Assembly (NCBI RefSeq): GCF_009389715.1
Contig: NC_052406.1
Location: forward strand, 1,116,001-1,180,000
DNA: 64,000 nt
Source of the DNA: Phoenix dactylifera
Lineage: Eukaryota; Streptophyta; Magnoliopsida; Arecales; Arecaceae
Reading direction: 5' to 3'
Part shown: positions 12,440 through 22,165 of the stretch, piece by piece
How the letters are laid out: each line of letters starts with the position of its first letter
Position numbering within the stretch: position 1 is the first letter of the stretch
The notes under the pieces: generated by a model
Told to the model about the DNA's origin: nothing
Databases searched by the model: none
What the model saw: the letters and a program-made list of their open reading frames with translations, nothing else
Translations under genes and position numbers: made by a program

Positions 12440-12850
12440 AAGATTGGTGTGGTTAGGGGTTTGGCATCGCAGCTTCCCATCTCCTCTCCTCTCCTCCACC
12501 TCCGGCCTCTCCTCTCCGGCTCCCCCTTGCCGACCATTTTTGCCTCCCCGTCGACGGCGACCACGGTTACATCACGCCTCCCGATCGCGGCTACATCACC
12601 TCGTCGATGCCCCCCTCCTTCTTGCTCGTCGGCTAGGATTTTCAGAACCCACAACTGGTCTTCCCGAAGGTAAACCCTAACCTACCGAGGGTTTCATTAT
12701 CTCTTTGCTCGGCGCCTGTGTTCATCTCCTTCTCACCCGGGACGAGATCATCGTGGCTACGTCACCCCGTCGACGCCCCCCTCTTTCTTGCTCATCGGCT
12801 AGGGTTTTCAGAATCCACAACTGGTTCTTCCCGGAGGTAAACCTAACCCC
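12440..12850 (+). repeat. GC-rich exon-like region with internal duplication in CACTA element C
   Basis: A CT-rich, GC-rich leader (CTCCTCTCCTCTCCTCCACC near 12482) is followed by a segment with CCGTCGACG, CTTGCTCGTCGGCTAGG and ACAACTGGTCTTCCCG that occurs twice (about 12592-12690 and 12755-12850), each ending in a possible GGTAAACC splice donor. It looks like a 5' untranslated or captured exon duplicated in tandem. No protein family can be assigned. Confidence 0.5.
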
Positions 12851-13620
12851 ATTTCCTTTTACCCCATGATAACAAAATAAAAGAAACGAAGAAGAGGAAG
12901 AGGAAGGGGGAAGGAACCTACCGAGGGTCTCCCCCTGTGGATCCGGCGTCGCGCTTGATCGCCATGCCTTTCGATTATATACATGATCCTATGTTTGCAT
13001 CTCTTTGTGTTCATCTTCATCCAGTCATTATATACATGATCCAAGATTCCAGATGTGGATGTAAATGTATACATTTTAATCTCCATTCTGAGATGCTGTG
13101 GTGAAGCAGGGTTTCTGAGATGCTATGGTGAAGCAGGGTTTGTTTCCCTTAATTCCCTGTTGATGTTTCCTTTTAGCAGACGAAGTTTTTGATTAATAGT
13201 GTCTGCTAAGTTTGGAACCACAATATCTCATGTTGTGACATGGAGCAGCAACTATTTCTTTTTTTTTTTCTTCCTTTTTTTCTTTTTGAGAAATATGAAG
13301 CAGCCAGGATTTAGAGAATATATGTTCTTGATTTAACGAGTATATGGGCACAAAAATAATGGTTGCACAAGACGTATTTACCACACAATATTGAAAAGGA
13401 CTTGATGCATCATCCTATGTGGGGGTTCTTCTAAATGACAAGAATCGAAACTCATTAGATAAACCTCTTGTCAAGAAACTGCAAGCCATTTGTTCCTTCA
13501 TTTTAGTCTTATAAGGCAGCTTAATTTGCCACTTCTATTAAAGACTTTTTCGTATGAGAGCAAGACGTTCTTCCCTTGTTTGTGTGGAAAAAGCATCAGA
13601 CAAAAATACTTCCTGCTGAT

Positions 13621-13642
13621 AGAGAGAGAGAGAGAGAGAGAG
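13621..13642. repeat. (GA)n microsatellite
   Basis: Eleven consecutive GA dinucleotides inside CACTA element C. Confidence 0.9.
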
Positions 13643-14751
13643 CCACAGGGTACGTTGAATCTATCTTTCAGAAAGATCTGGCACGGATAAATTGCAAAAC
13701 ATCACAAACAGATCTCACTCTTTGGCGCATGTTTTAACTTCAGCTGAAAAACTGATGAAATCATGAACTAAAGGCTTGTGTTTCCAGCTGCCAAGGATTA
13801 TAGTAGTACTTTGTTTCAAGAGTTTCAACATGAGATATTGTGGTTCCAATGGTCCGATACTATTAGCTCTCAATGATTAATCTCTATTTTTTATTGTTCA
13901 TGTGAAAATATTAAGGGAAGAGTTGTGTATCATTGGTGCAATATTTTTTGCTCCTAAATCTGAATCTACAGTAACCTCTAATTTAATGTAATATAATTGA
14001 ATATATTTTATTTACTTGGACCTTTGTAGGAAATCTAATCTTTGTGTATTGTGATAGATTTGAGCTTTCCTATGAATATCATTCGTCAAGCACCAAACTT
14101 GGGCCCATTAGAGATCTAATACTTAAAAAAGAGTATCAATTATTGATTCTTCATCAACTTGCAAAATTTATTTTCATGATTGTTGAATAGTAATTCAAAG
14201 CATGCCAGTCATGCTTCTTATGACATTGGTTTACATGTTTGAAAATTTTCTCAAAACATTAACTTGACTCTGTAAAGTTCATGAATTTTAATTTCTTTGT
14301 CATGTTATTCATTTCTACAATCAATGTTCATCTGCAAGAAAAAATGAAAAGTGGTGAAAGTGGTGTTGCTTCATGGTTGTGACTTATTTCCAGTGTGCAA
14401 TCAAGAAGCTGGTCAAAAAGCTTGCTAAGAAGTACCATGCTTTCCTAGTATCAGAGGCGATCATGTATATTGACATTTGTTCTATGTGAAGCAGATAGTA
14501 TTCCATATGTAAATTTGGATGATTTGACTTGTATTCCTTGTCTTTGTAAAGATTAAATGCTTTTTGAATATTGCTGGTATTAGATGAATGAATAGATAAC
14601 TTGTAAAGATTAATTCCTTATAAATTATAATTGTGCAGACATGAGAAAGAGCAAAGGGAAAGCAACAGGTCCACTGATTGTTCTTTACTTTGATTGGATT
14701 TGTTGACATTTACATTGTAAAATAACTACAACTTTTTATTGTTGTGCAGCT

Positions 14752-16429
14752 ATGGCCAAGAAAAAAGAAAAACCAAGAGGTAATGGAAAAGCAGCTTTAA
14801 TATTGGCTGCTACTCAAGTTCCTCCTCAGCCTCCTAGGTTGCCTGAGCGTGTCAAGGAATGTCATGATGATGATGATTACATTCCTGATGGGGACATGAT
14901 TGAAGAGGTGGATACAAATGAAGAAATAAATGATGAAGAAATGAATGGTGCAGTGCAAAATCATGAGGATACAATGAATGAGGATCAGATGAGTGATGAA
15001 CTTGGGATTGATCCAAGATAGAACAATGGCCGAGAACCAACCCTTAAAGCCCCTGTTGATGCAAATGGAAAAGTGATTGTTAGGTGCACAAGAGGAATGT
15101 ATGAAAATATCACTTTTTTCTATCACTAATTTGAATTTATGTGTTTGTTGCATTTAAAGTATTTAATTTATTTTCTAATTAATATTTTTTTAAATTGCAG
15201 GTTTCTTGATTATGAGGTCAGTCACAAAGCTGTTGCTATCATGCGCCAATTTTTCAATGGTCCGTGGTTGTCATGGAGGGAGGTCCCTACACATGCTAAA
15301 GTTGGAATGTGGAACAAATTTGAGGTGATGTAATTAATTTATATTTCTTATCATTAACTTTTGCCCTTGTTACACATGCCAATTAGTAAGTCTGATTGCT
15401 TGCGACCTATATATTGTTAGGAGATACAGACAATTCTTCCAAGACAATTGCATCATGTGCATCAAGTTTGGGACAAGCATTGTCAGCGACGGTTGACAAC
15501 CTCATTAGGGAGGGTCAGAAGCCAAAAGCTTCTGGAAGCAAAAGGAGATTTAAATAAAGCCCGTGATAAACCCCCTAATTGGATCTCTTGAGAAAATTGG
15601 AATAAGCTAATTGACATTTGGATCTTCCCAAAATGGAAGAAGAAATCAGAAGCCAACAAAAATAATAGAAACACCATGAAGAATGGTAGCATCTCTAAAC
15701 ACTGTGGAGGATCAATCACATTTATCAATCATGACGAACGACTGGTACATATCTTAATTCAATTAGATTTCTATAATAATTTTTATATTATTGTTCAATC
15801 ATCTCAAATCAGCCCATTATATGTTAATGAATTTTTTCTTTTCTCTTTTGTAGAAATTAAAGTTAGGTAGGGAGCCAACAATAGTTGAATCTTTTAATCG
15901 GACGCATAAGACAAAGCAAGGCATGGAGGATATGTAGATAAGAGAAGTAAAGCTGTCATGGTAAGTATAATTTTTTTATGATTCATAAATATTATTGAGC
16001 TTGCTCATGTTTATCTCTTGTTTGATCCACCATAATGTTTTTCTCTTCTTTTAAATCAACTGACAGGCAAAGTATTCAGCTGAATACTCCAAAAAATATG
16101 GTGATGCCTCCACCTCAGATGCTCCTCCACGTGATTATGACTTGTGGTTTGAGGCAACTGGTGTCCCAACTCATGGCCATGTCTATGGCTTTACTCCCCT
16201 AGAGGATCTCATTGGAATTATTGGGCAATTATCATCCTCTTCCACCTCTACAAGTCAAGCTCTAGAGCTGTACACTCATGAAGACCTTCTACGTATTCTT
16301 GAGCAGGAAAAGAAAAAATGGCAAGAGGAGGTTCTTCAAAAGATGAGAGAAGAGATTGGCTTTGGACCAAGGCATGCAGATCGGGGGAGTAATGGTGATT
16401 CTGGTTCTACTGATCATGCTTCATTATGA
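14752..16429 (+). pseudogene. CACTA accessory transposase (Ptta/En/Spm, Transposase_24-like), decayed
   Basis: Conceptual exons with introns can be followed at about 14752-15020, 15201-15327, 15421-15745, 15854-15960 and 16067-16429. Key segments are RDKPPNWIS and SEANKNNRNTMKNGSISKHC (third piece), LGREPTIVESFNRTHKTKQG (fourth), and YDLWFEATGVPTHGHVYGF with a coiled-coil-like Glu/Lys tail (last). This order and the DLWFEA..GVYGF signature are typical of the plant transposase domain in TNPA/TNP1-like CACTA accessory proteins, which bind the subterminal repeats. In-frame stops at 15589-15591 (a Trp position) and 15935-15937, and probably at 15019-15021, break the frame. The acidic N-terminal piece is the least certain. 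It is not the catalytic TNP2 protein. Confidence 0.75.
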
Positions 16430-16639
16430 TTGTTTTTGCCTTAGATGATAGGTCTTTGCATTCCTAGGAAGAATGAAATCTCTGTTGATCTCTATGACAT
16501 ATTTTTAGACTTTGATTTTGATGGATTTAGGACATGTTGATGCCAATTTTGAATGACATTTTAAATGACTTTTGCGTAATGTTGAATGCCTTTGCTATTA
16601 ATGATATTATTATTATTATTATGAGCCAATCAATGTACC

Positions 16640-17215
16640 AAATGTACCAGGTTATTAGATTGTGATCAGTGACCAAATTTTGGTTACTAAATTGTTTACC
16701 AAGTATTGTGACGAGCAGTCATAAACTTAGTGACAGGATTTTGGTTAATAAAAATTAATTTTGCTCAGCGCATTTGTAACAAATTAGTGACGGTAAACTT
16801 ATCACTAGGTCAGTGACGGGATTAATGACAAATGTAGTGACAAAATGTGTGACCATGTCTGTGACGACTAAATCTGTCACTGAAGATTGTGACAGATCAG
16901 TGACCAAACTTGTGACCGCATTCTGTGACAAAATCAGTGACCAAGTTACCCTTGTCACTAACTCCGCAACTAGATAGTGACGGAAAATACGTAATTTCTT
17001 AAATATTTAATTTTTGAATTTGTAACGGCTTAGTGACGGCGGTTCCATCACGGAGGTTAGTAACGGGAATCGCCGCCATCACTGAGAATTTAGTGACGCG
17101 TGTTTTTGTAACCAATTCAGTAACGGGAGCTCTGGTCACAAATTTCGTATTAGTAACCGGAAATACGGTATAGTAATGGGAATCTCCGTCACTATACGCG
17201 TGTTTTCTGGTAGTG
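16640..17215. repeat. Right subterminal and terminal repeats of CACTA element C
   Basis: Numerous AGTGAC/GTGACC/GTCAC motifs in both orientations lead up to the inverted terminus ending CTGGTAGTG at 17215. Density is higher and the region longer than at the left end. Confidence 0.8.
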
Positions 17216-18282
17216 ATTATTAATTCTGAAACATAAATTTATACTTAACTTTATTATTATTGAATAATAAATGGGCATCTTTTCATTCATATTGTTTATA
17301 TGTCTATGAATCGTCCAAGGAATTAATAAAATGATGATACATATTCTCAAGAGTTGAGAATTTGAGCCATGTATCATTGGTGATTAATTTCTAAATGCTC
17401 CTGATCAATGGATCATCACGAGGACGGTGATCGATCCGATCAGTGCACAGATCGCTTTTCTTATGGATGGACGAGACTTGAGTCCACAGTGTAGGGACAC
17501 TGAAGTGATAGTGCAAGTGTTTGTTACAGAACAAGGGTACTGAGCGTGACCAAGACAAGAAGTCACTTGGATGTCTATCCACTCGTCAGTGACTTGCATG
17601 ATGTTGCAGTAGTGTGACTGATCCTTTGACCTGCAGTGCTTCGGCTATTCATAGTGAGGTTATTGTAGTTTGACTGCACATATACATGGTCTCCAGTCAT
17701 ATGGGTTCTTGTTGTGTAGATTGGCTGCAGTAGGTTCACTGTAGGAGTAGGGTATGCACTTACATGGAATCTATTGACCTTGATAGTGTTGTCAGCGCCA
17801 ATGCCGGAACCCACTCCCACCGGCACCACCACCAACATCGGACAAGTAAAGAGAGAATAAACGGATAAGCACTCTCTCGCTCCCTTGACACTGGACTCAA
17901 AGATCACCTCTTCGCTCCGCTACGAAGGGCAAAAGATTACCCCTGGTATCAATAGGGTAAAACACTTGAGCACCGCAGTGGATTATCAAACCAAAGAAAG
18001 AAGAAGGAAGAAAATAGCAAAGCAAACACAAAGATGTAATGAGGTTCGGCTACAAGTAGCCTACGTCCTCCACCGCTCCAAATCTCAATTAGGATGAACT
18101 GATTACAGAGATAGCACACATCCGAACGATCAGAAACGATCGCTCTACAAGAGATTCATACAGAATTCCCTTTGCACAAGAAGTAGGATCCCAATCCTCT
18201 TCTTCTCTAGAACTCTAGCCTCACAAAATAAGAGTCTCTCTCAAGATAAATTGGAATCACATCCCCTAGGGCTCTCATGAGT

Positions 18283-18293
18283 CCTATATATAG
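18283..18293 (-). promoter_or_regulatory. Probable TATA box in the LTR of element D (left copy)
   Basis: Minus-strand CTATATATAGG lies about 440 bp into the LTR in the direction of element transcription, a usual place for the U3 promoter. The same sequence recurs at 32162-32172 in the other LTR. Confidence 0.5.
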
Positions 18294-18367
18294 TCTCAAG
18301 ACCTTCAGATGATCATAGCCATCGAAACGCCACCAAAAATACCAAAGGAAACTCGTCTGTATGATTT

Positions 18368-18660
18368 TCCGCGAGCTCGAGTCGACTCGACTGTAGTTCG
18401 AGTCGACTCGGGCACATCTAGACAAATCCTAGTATAACTGGCACGATCTCGGGTCGACTCGACTGTAGCTCGAGTCGACTCGACGATGCTTCGAGTCGAC
18501 TCGACCAACCTTCGAGTCAACTCTTACAGTCCAGACAGAAACATGGTTTTTCTCAGTCTTCTGGCTTTTCTCCTTCCGGGTCGACTCGACGGGCCTCAAG
18601 TCGACTCGACTGTTCCCGAGTCGACTCGACTGTAGCTCGAGTCGACTCTGACAGTCCGCC
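18368..18660. repeat. CGAGTCGACTCG palindrome cluster in LTR of element D
   Basis: The self-complementary motif CGAGTCGACTCG recurs about ten times at irregular spacing. Translation gives repeated VESTRA-like peptides, an artefact. The same cluster is in the partner LTR at 32244-32528. Confidence 0.8.
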
Positions 18661-18730
18661 AGATAGAACTATGCAGAATTGATTCTCCTTCAATTCTCTT
18701 CATCACCAATGGTCTCCACATACCCCAACA

Positions 18731-18745
18731 ATCTCCCACTTGGAG
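18731..18745 (-). other. Polypurine tract of element D
   Basis: On the minus strand the sequence CCAAGTGGGAGAT immediately precedes the LTR, the expected plus-strand primer. Confidence 0.75.
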
Positions 18746-18841
18746 ATCTTGGGTATATCGTCTTGTTGTTTGGCTCTTCTTTGTGCTCCCACTGAAACTG
18801 AATCATCCTAGTGAGATAGGTACGATGCCTCCTCAACATCT

Positions 18842-18892
18842 TCAAGCATGAAGACCAGCAAAAGCTGAACAACTCCTCAGCTTCTCCACCGT
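18842..18892 (-). pseudogene. C-terminal end of element D polyprotein, cut off by E
   Basis: Minus-strand codons following the RNase H region (ending ...SCSAFAGLHA and a stop at 18842-18844) continue the frame broken at 27808. The split point is the ACCGT target duplicated by element E. The rest of the polyprotein lies at 27808-31637. Confidence 0.75.
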
Positions 18893-20674
18893 TGTTCGTC
18901 CTTTCCTGTCCACCTAAAAATATGCTAGACAGATCGTTGTTAGAACCGACGAACAAAAGTTAAATTAAATTTCTACTCTTACCTTTCCTACTCGAAGAAT
19001 AGTGGTTGTAAGAGGTCGATCCACAGGGAGGCGATTGGAGTTGCATAAAAATTAGAACATTCACTCGGATTCAAAATCAATTTTTGAATGATAAAAGAAA
19101 AACATTATTTTGAGGATGTTGATGGATTCTCTAGTCTACCGGAGAATTTTTTTTAATTGAAATTAACTAAAAGACAGGTATTTAAATTCGAAAAGCATTT
19201 ATTTAATTAATCAAATAAGAGTTTTGGCATAAATTAAAATGGATGAAAACAAGAAGCTTGAAGTGAACACAAATTGCATAAAGGAAGATTTAATGTATTG
19301 CATAAAAAGAAAAATTAAAAGATTTCATAAAAAGAAAATAGAAATTAACTCGAATCTAGAACAGGGATTGCATGAAAGAAAATGACAATAATGGATTGCA
19401 TAAAAGGATAATTACAAAAATAAAATGAGAATTGGAACTTAATGCTTCCTCCCTTCAACAAAATAAGACATAAAAACAAAGAAAGAAAAACAAAACAAAA
19501 CAACTCCTCTTTCTTCTCTCCCCCTAATTTTTTTATTCTTCTCTTCTTCAAAACAGAGTGTGCTCTGTTTTTTTCTGGGCGTCCATCCCCCATCATACAG
19601 CCGATGGCCTTGCCTCCCTTAAATAGGTCGCCCACCCCCCTGATTGCATGGAGAGGGGGGTACGCATGCTCGTGTGCGGGATCGCAGGGAGGAGGATGCC
19701 GCGCTAGATGATTTTTGATACGGTGAAAGAGGTGGACGCGGGATCTTTGGCATGATGCTGGAGGGCAGATCGCGGAGGAGGGGCTACATCGCAGGATCTT
19801 TGGATCGGTATTGCTGCTGGGGACTCTCGAATCTGGAAGGGGGACGCGTGATTGCTGGGGCGCCGGGTTGATTGCAGATGGCCGGATCAATGGAGCTGGC
19901 CGCTGGGATTCCGGGAGGTTGACGTGCGGACAGAAGGAAATGGCTGCAATTGGGGGCTGATTTGGAGGCTTGGATGCAGTGAGATGCTGGGGTTCTAATC
20001 GCGTAAGGAAGGAGACGCGGAAGAGACGCTGGGATGGAGCTGTGATCGCGTTGGGTCGAGCGGAAGAAGCCGGGAGGAGCGTGGATCCGGGCGCTGGATC
20101 TCGCTTGACTGAATATTGGTCATGTGCCAGTTTCTGCAATGGAATTGGATTTTGGAAGAAGGTCTGGGACTTTCTTTGCCCTCGTGAGAGGGGAGCTGCG
20201 AGACACCAAGTTCCGTCCAATTAGTCATAAAAAAATAGTGTGATATGAATTTTGGCTTGTAGACGGACGGACTTAATTCGTCACGGGTCATCTATTCTGA
20301 CTGGAGGTCAATTGCAAGTCTTTCAAGTCATGGGTCACCCAGCACCTCATAGTTATGATATGGTCAAATTAGATTTGCCCAAAATTCTTTCCCAAAAGCA
20401 CAAAGAAATTGAACCCGATTCGGACCCGAACCCGACTCAGACCCGAACCCGACTCAGACCCGACTCGATTCAGACCCGACTCGATCTTCAACCGGGTCGG
20501 ATTTGGGAAGGGATCCTTCTGAAGTCAAATTTGTACTCAATGTGCATTTTATCTCTAATTTATGATAATCGGTGTCAAACCCAAATATAATATTAATTTA
20601 GTGATTTTATTATTATCGGTTAGCAATAACACTAATTTTAGTGATATATAGGTCGCACTTTTGTGCTCTTATCA
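18893..20674 (-). repeat. 3' LTR of element E (left copy)
   Basis: 1782 bp, TG to CA, collinear with 26031-27802. It differs mainly in copy number of a GACCCGACTCAGACCCGA short repeat (near 20420-20490, longer here) and a few substitutions. A 291-codon minus-strand frame in its GC-rich half (19345-20220) is shared with the partner LTR but is low-complexity Pro/Ser-rich and not considered a gene. Confidence 0.88.
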
Positions 20675-20689
20675 CACCCCCAACTAGCT
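20675..20689 (-). other. Polypurine tract of element E
   Basis: Minus-strand AGCTAGTTGGGGGTG abuts the 3' LTR. Confidence 0.75.
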
Positions 20690-22165
20690 TATTGCTAGTC
20701 TCTAGCAATTAACAAGCAAACGATAAAAGGAGGGCACAAAAAGATGTAGTCTAACTTATGACTTTTTCCTTCTTCTTTTTTTTTTTTAATAAATTGAAGC
20801 TAAATACACAAACTAATATATGTACCCATTTTCGTAGGGAGTCACGATTGCACTTAGCACGTGCAACAAGCCTTTAAACCCCTAGGTTACCCTAGTGGAC
20901 AAGTGTTGTCTCGTGAGGGTTTGCAGTGAAGTTACCCACAAACTTCATCAGTCAGGAATTTCCAATTTTTAACTCAAAATTTGAACAAGTATTACTGTAT
21001 GAACTTAGAATTGTAAGGACAATAAAGACTTATTGCTATCATATTTAAGCAGACTCTAACTCAAGTTCCATTACTCCCCATCTATCTGCTAACAAGTCAA
21101 AAATGTAGTGAGGTGTAAGATAGTATCATATAAATGAGTGGCTTTTACTTACTTCCAACATGAACACTGTAATTTCGAGACTTTCTAGAGTTAAATGGTA
21201 ATGAACACCCCATATTTATTTATTTATTTTTTTATATCAGACTGAATGCTAAGAAGAATGACTTATGCAATATCTAGCCTTATTAAGCTTTCTAGCTGAC
21301 CCATGTAGCGAGTGTTAGGCCAATGACTCCCGATCCAGATGGCTCAGGGCACTAGGTGTGGAGACACCCCAACAGGCTTAATAACTCAAGTTAACTAGGC
21401 TTCAAGGCCAAATTAGTCACTCAGAGTTTAATCTCAATCATGCTCACCTTTTTACGCGAACACTCGCTGCTTGCCAGGCAAGAGGCCCGGTTACTCAGTG
21501 AGAAGACTTAAAATAAACTCATTATTTTTATTTTATTTTATCTTTCTTTTTTTTTTTCTTTTTTTTTCTTTTTTTTGATTAGGGTGTTCATCACACATAT
21601 AACTTTAAATTATCCCGAAGATTAAAAGTATTCATATTAGTTGCAAGTATACATACCCCACTATTCATGTGCTTATGTGTTGGTGTTAAATCATCTTGTA
21701 ACATGTTAGCAGAAGATAGGTAGGACGAAAACTCAAGCTAGAACTGCTATCATATTCCTTAACTCAAAGCTATTGTCAAAGCAATTCCTAGTTTGTACAG
21801 CCAAAAAGGTTAGAGTTTGAGTTAAAAATTTGAACTCCCTTTTTTTTAAAATTTTAATTTTAATTTTTTTTTTTGCATAAAAAAATCAAAAATATTCTCA
21901 CCCCCATACCTAAATCTAATATTGTCCTCAATGTTAAAGAAAATTTAAAGCAGTAATAGGACAGAGGAGAAGTTACCTGATATGGATGGATAAAGTGACA
22001 ATTAGGGCCAAAAACCCCCAAACCTGCATGTTAGTTATTTTTTTATTTAATTATTTTGTTTTATTATTATTATTATTATTTTATATATATTACATATTGG
22101 GTTGCCTCCCAAGAGCGCTAAGTTTTATGTCTTCAGCCGGACAAAATGTAAATCCTCCTTTTTTT
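20690..22165 (-). other. 3' non-coding region of element E where pol is missing
   Basis: About 1.5 kb with T-rich runs and no reverse transcriptase, RNase H or integrase motif on either strand. Just after the gag-protease stop the minus strand reads NLALLGGNPIC (about 22093-22126), similar to a motif I associate with sequence downstream of pol in Athila-type elements. If so, the pol genes were lost by a clean internal deletion. This last point is weak. Confidence 0.5.

Larger units (their letters stand above)
11609..17215 (+). mobile_element. Element C: CACTA (En/Spm) DNA transposon, non-autonomous
   Basis: A 5607 bp element with perfect-looking terminal inverted repeats starting CACTACCAGAAAACACGCGT and ending in the complement, and a 3 bp target duplication ATT (11606-11608 and 17216-17218). 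The terminal CACTA, 3 bp duplication and dense subterminal AGTGAC motifs are diagnostic for the superfamily. It holds a broken gene for the accessory plant transposase domain but no visible TNP2-type catalytic transposase, so it would need help from another element. It is inserted in the 5' LTR of element B. Confidence 0.9.
17787..18730 (-). repeat. 3' LTR of element D (left copy)
   Basis: 944 bp, bounded by TG and CA. It carries about ten copies of a CGAGTCGACTCGAC palindromic motif at 18368-18660 and a TATA-like CTATATATAGG on the minus strand. Partner of 31667-32609. Confidence 0.88.

Noticed and set aside
14797..15153. 118-codon minus-strand frame
   Set aside because: It is the antisense of the acidic first exon of the CACTA accessory gene.
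18368..18660. VESTRA peptide repeats as a possible repeat protein
   Set aside because: They come from the CGAGTCGACTCG palindrome cluster in the LTR of element D and have no consistent frame.
19345..20220. 291-codon minus-strand frame, repeated at 26484-27278
   Set aside because: It lies wholly in the LTRs of element E, is Pro/Ser-rich, differs in frame and length between the two LTRs and matches no family.
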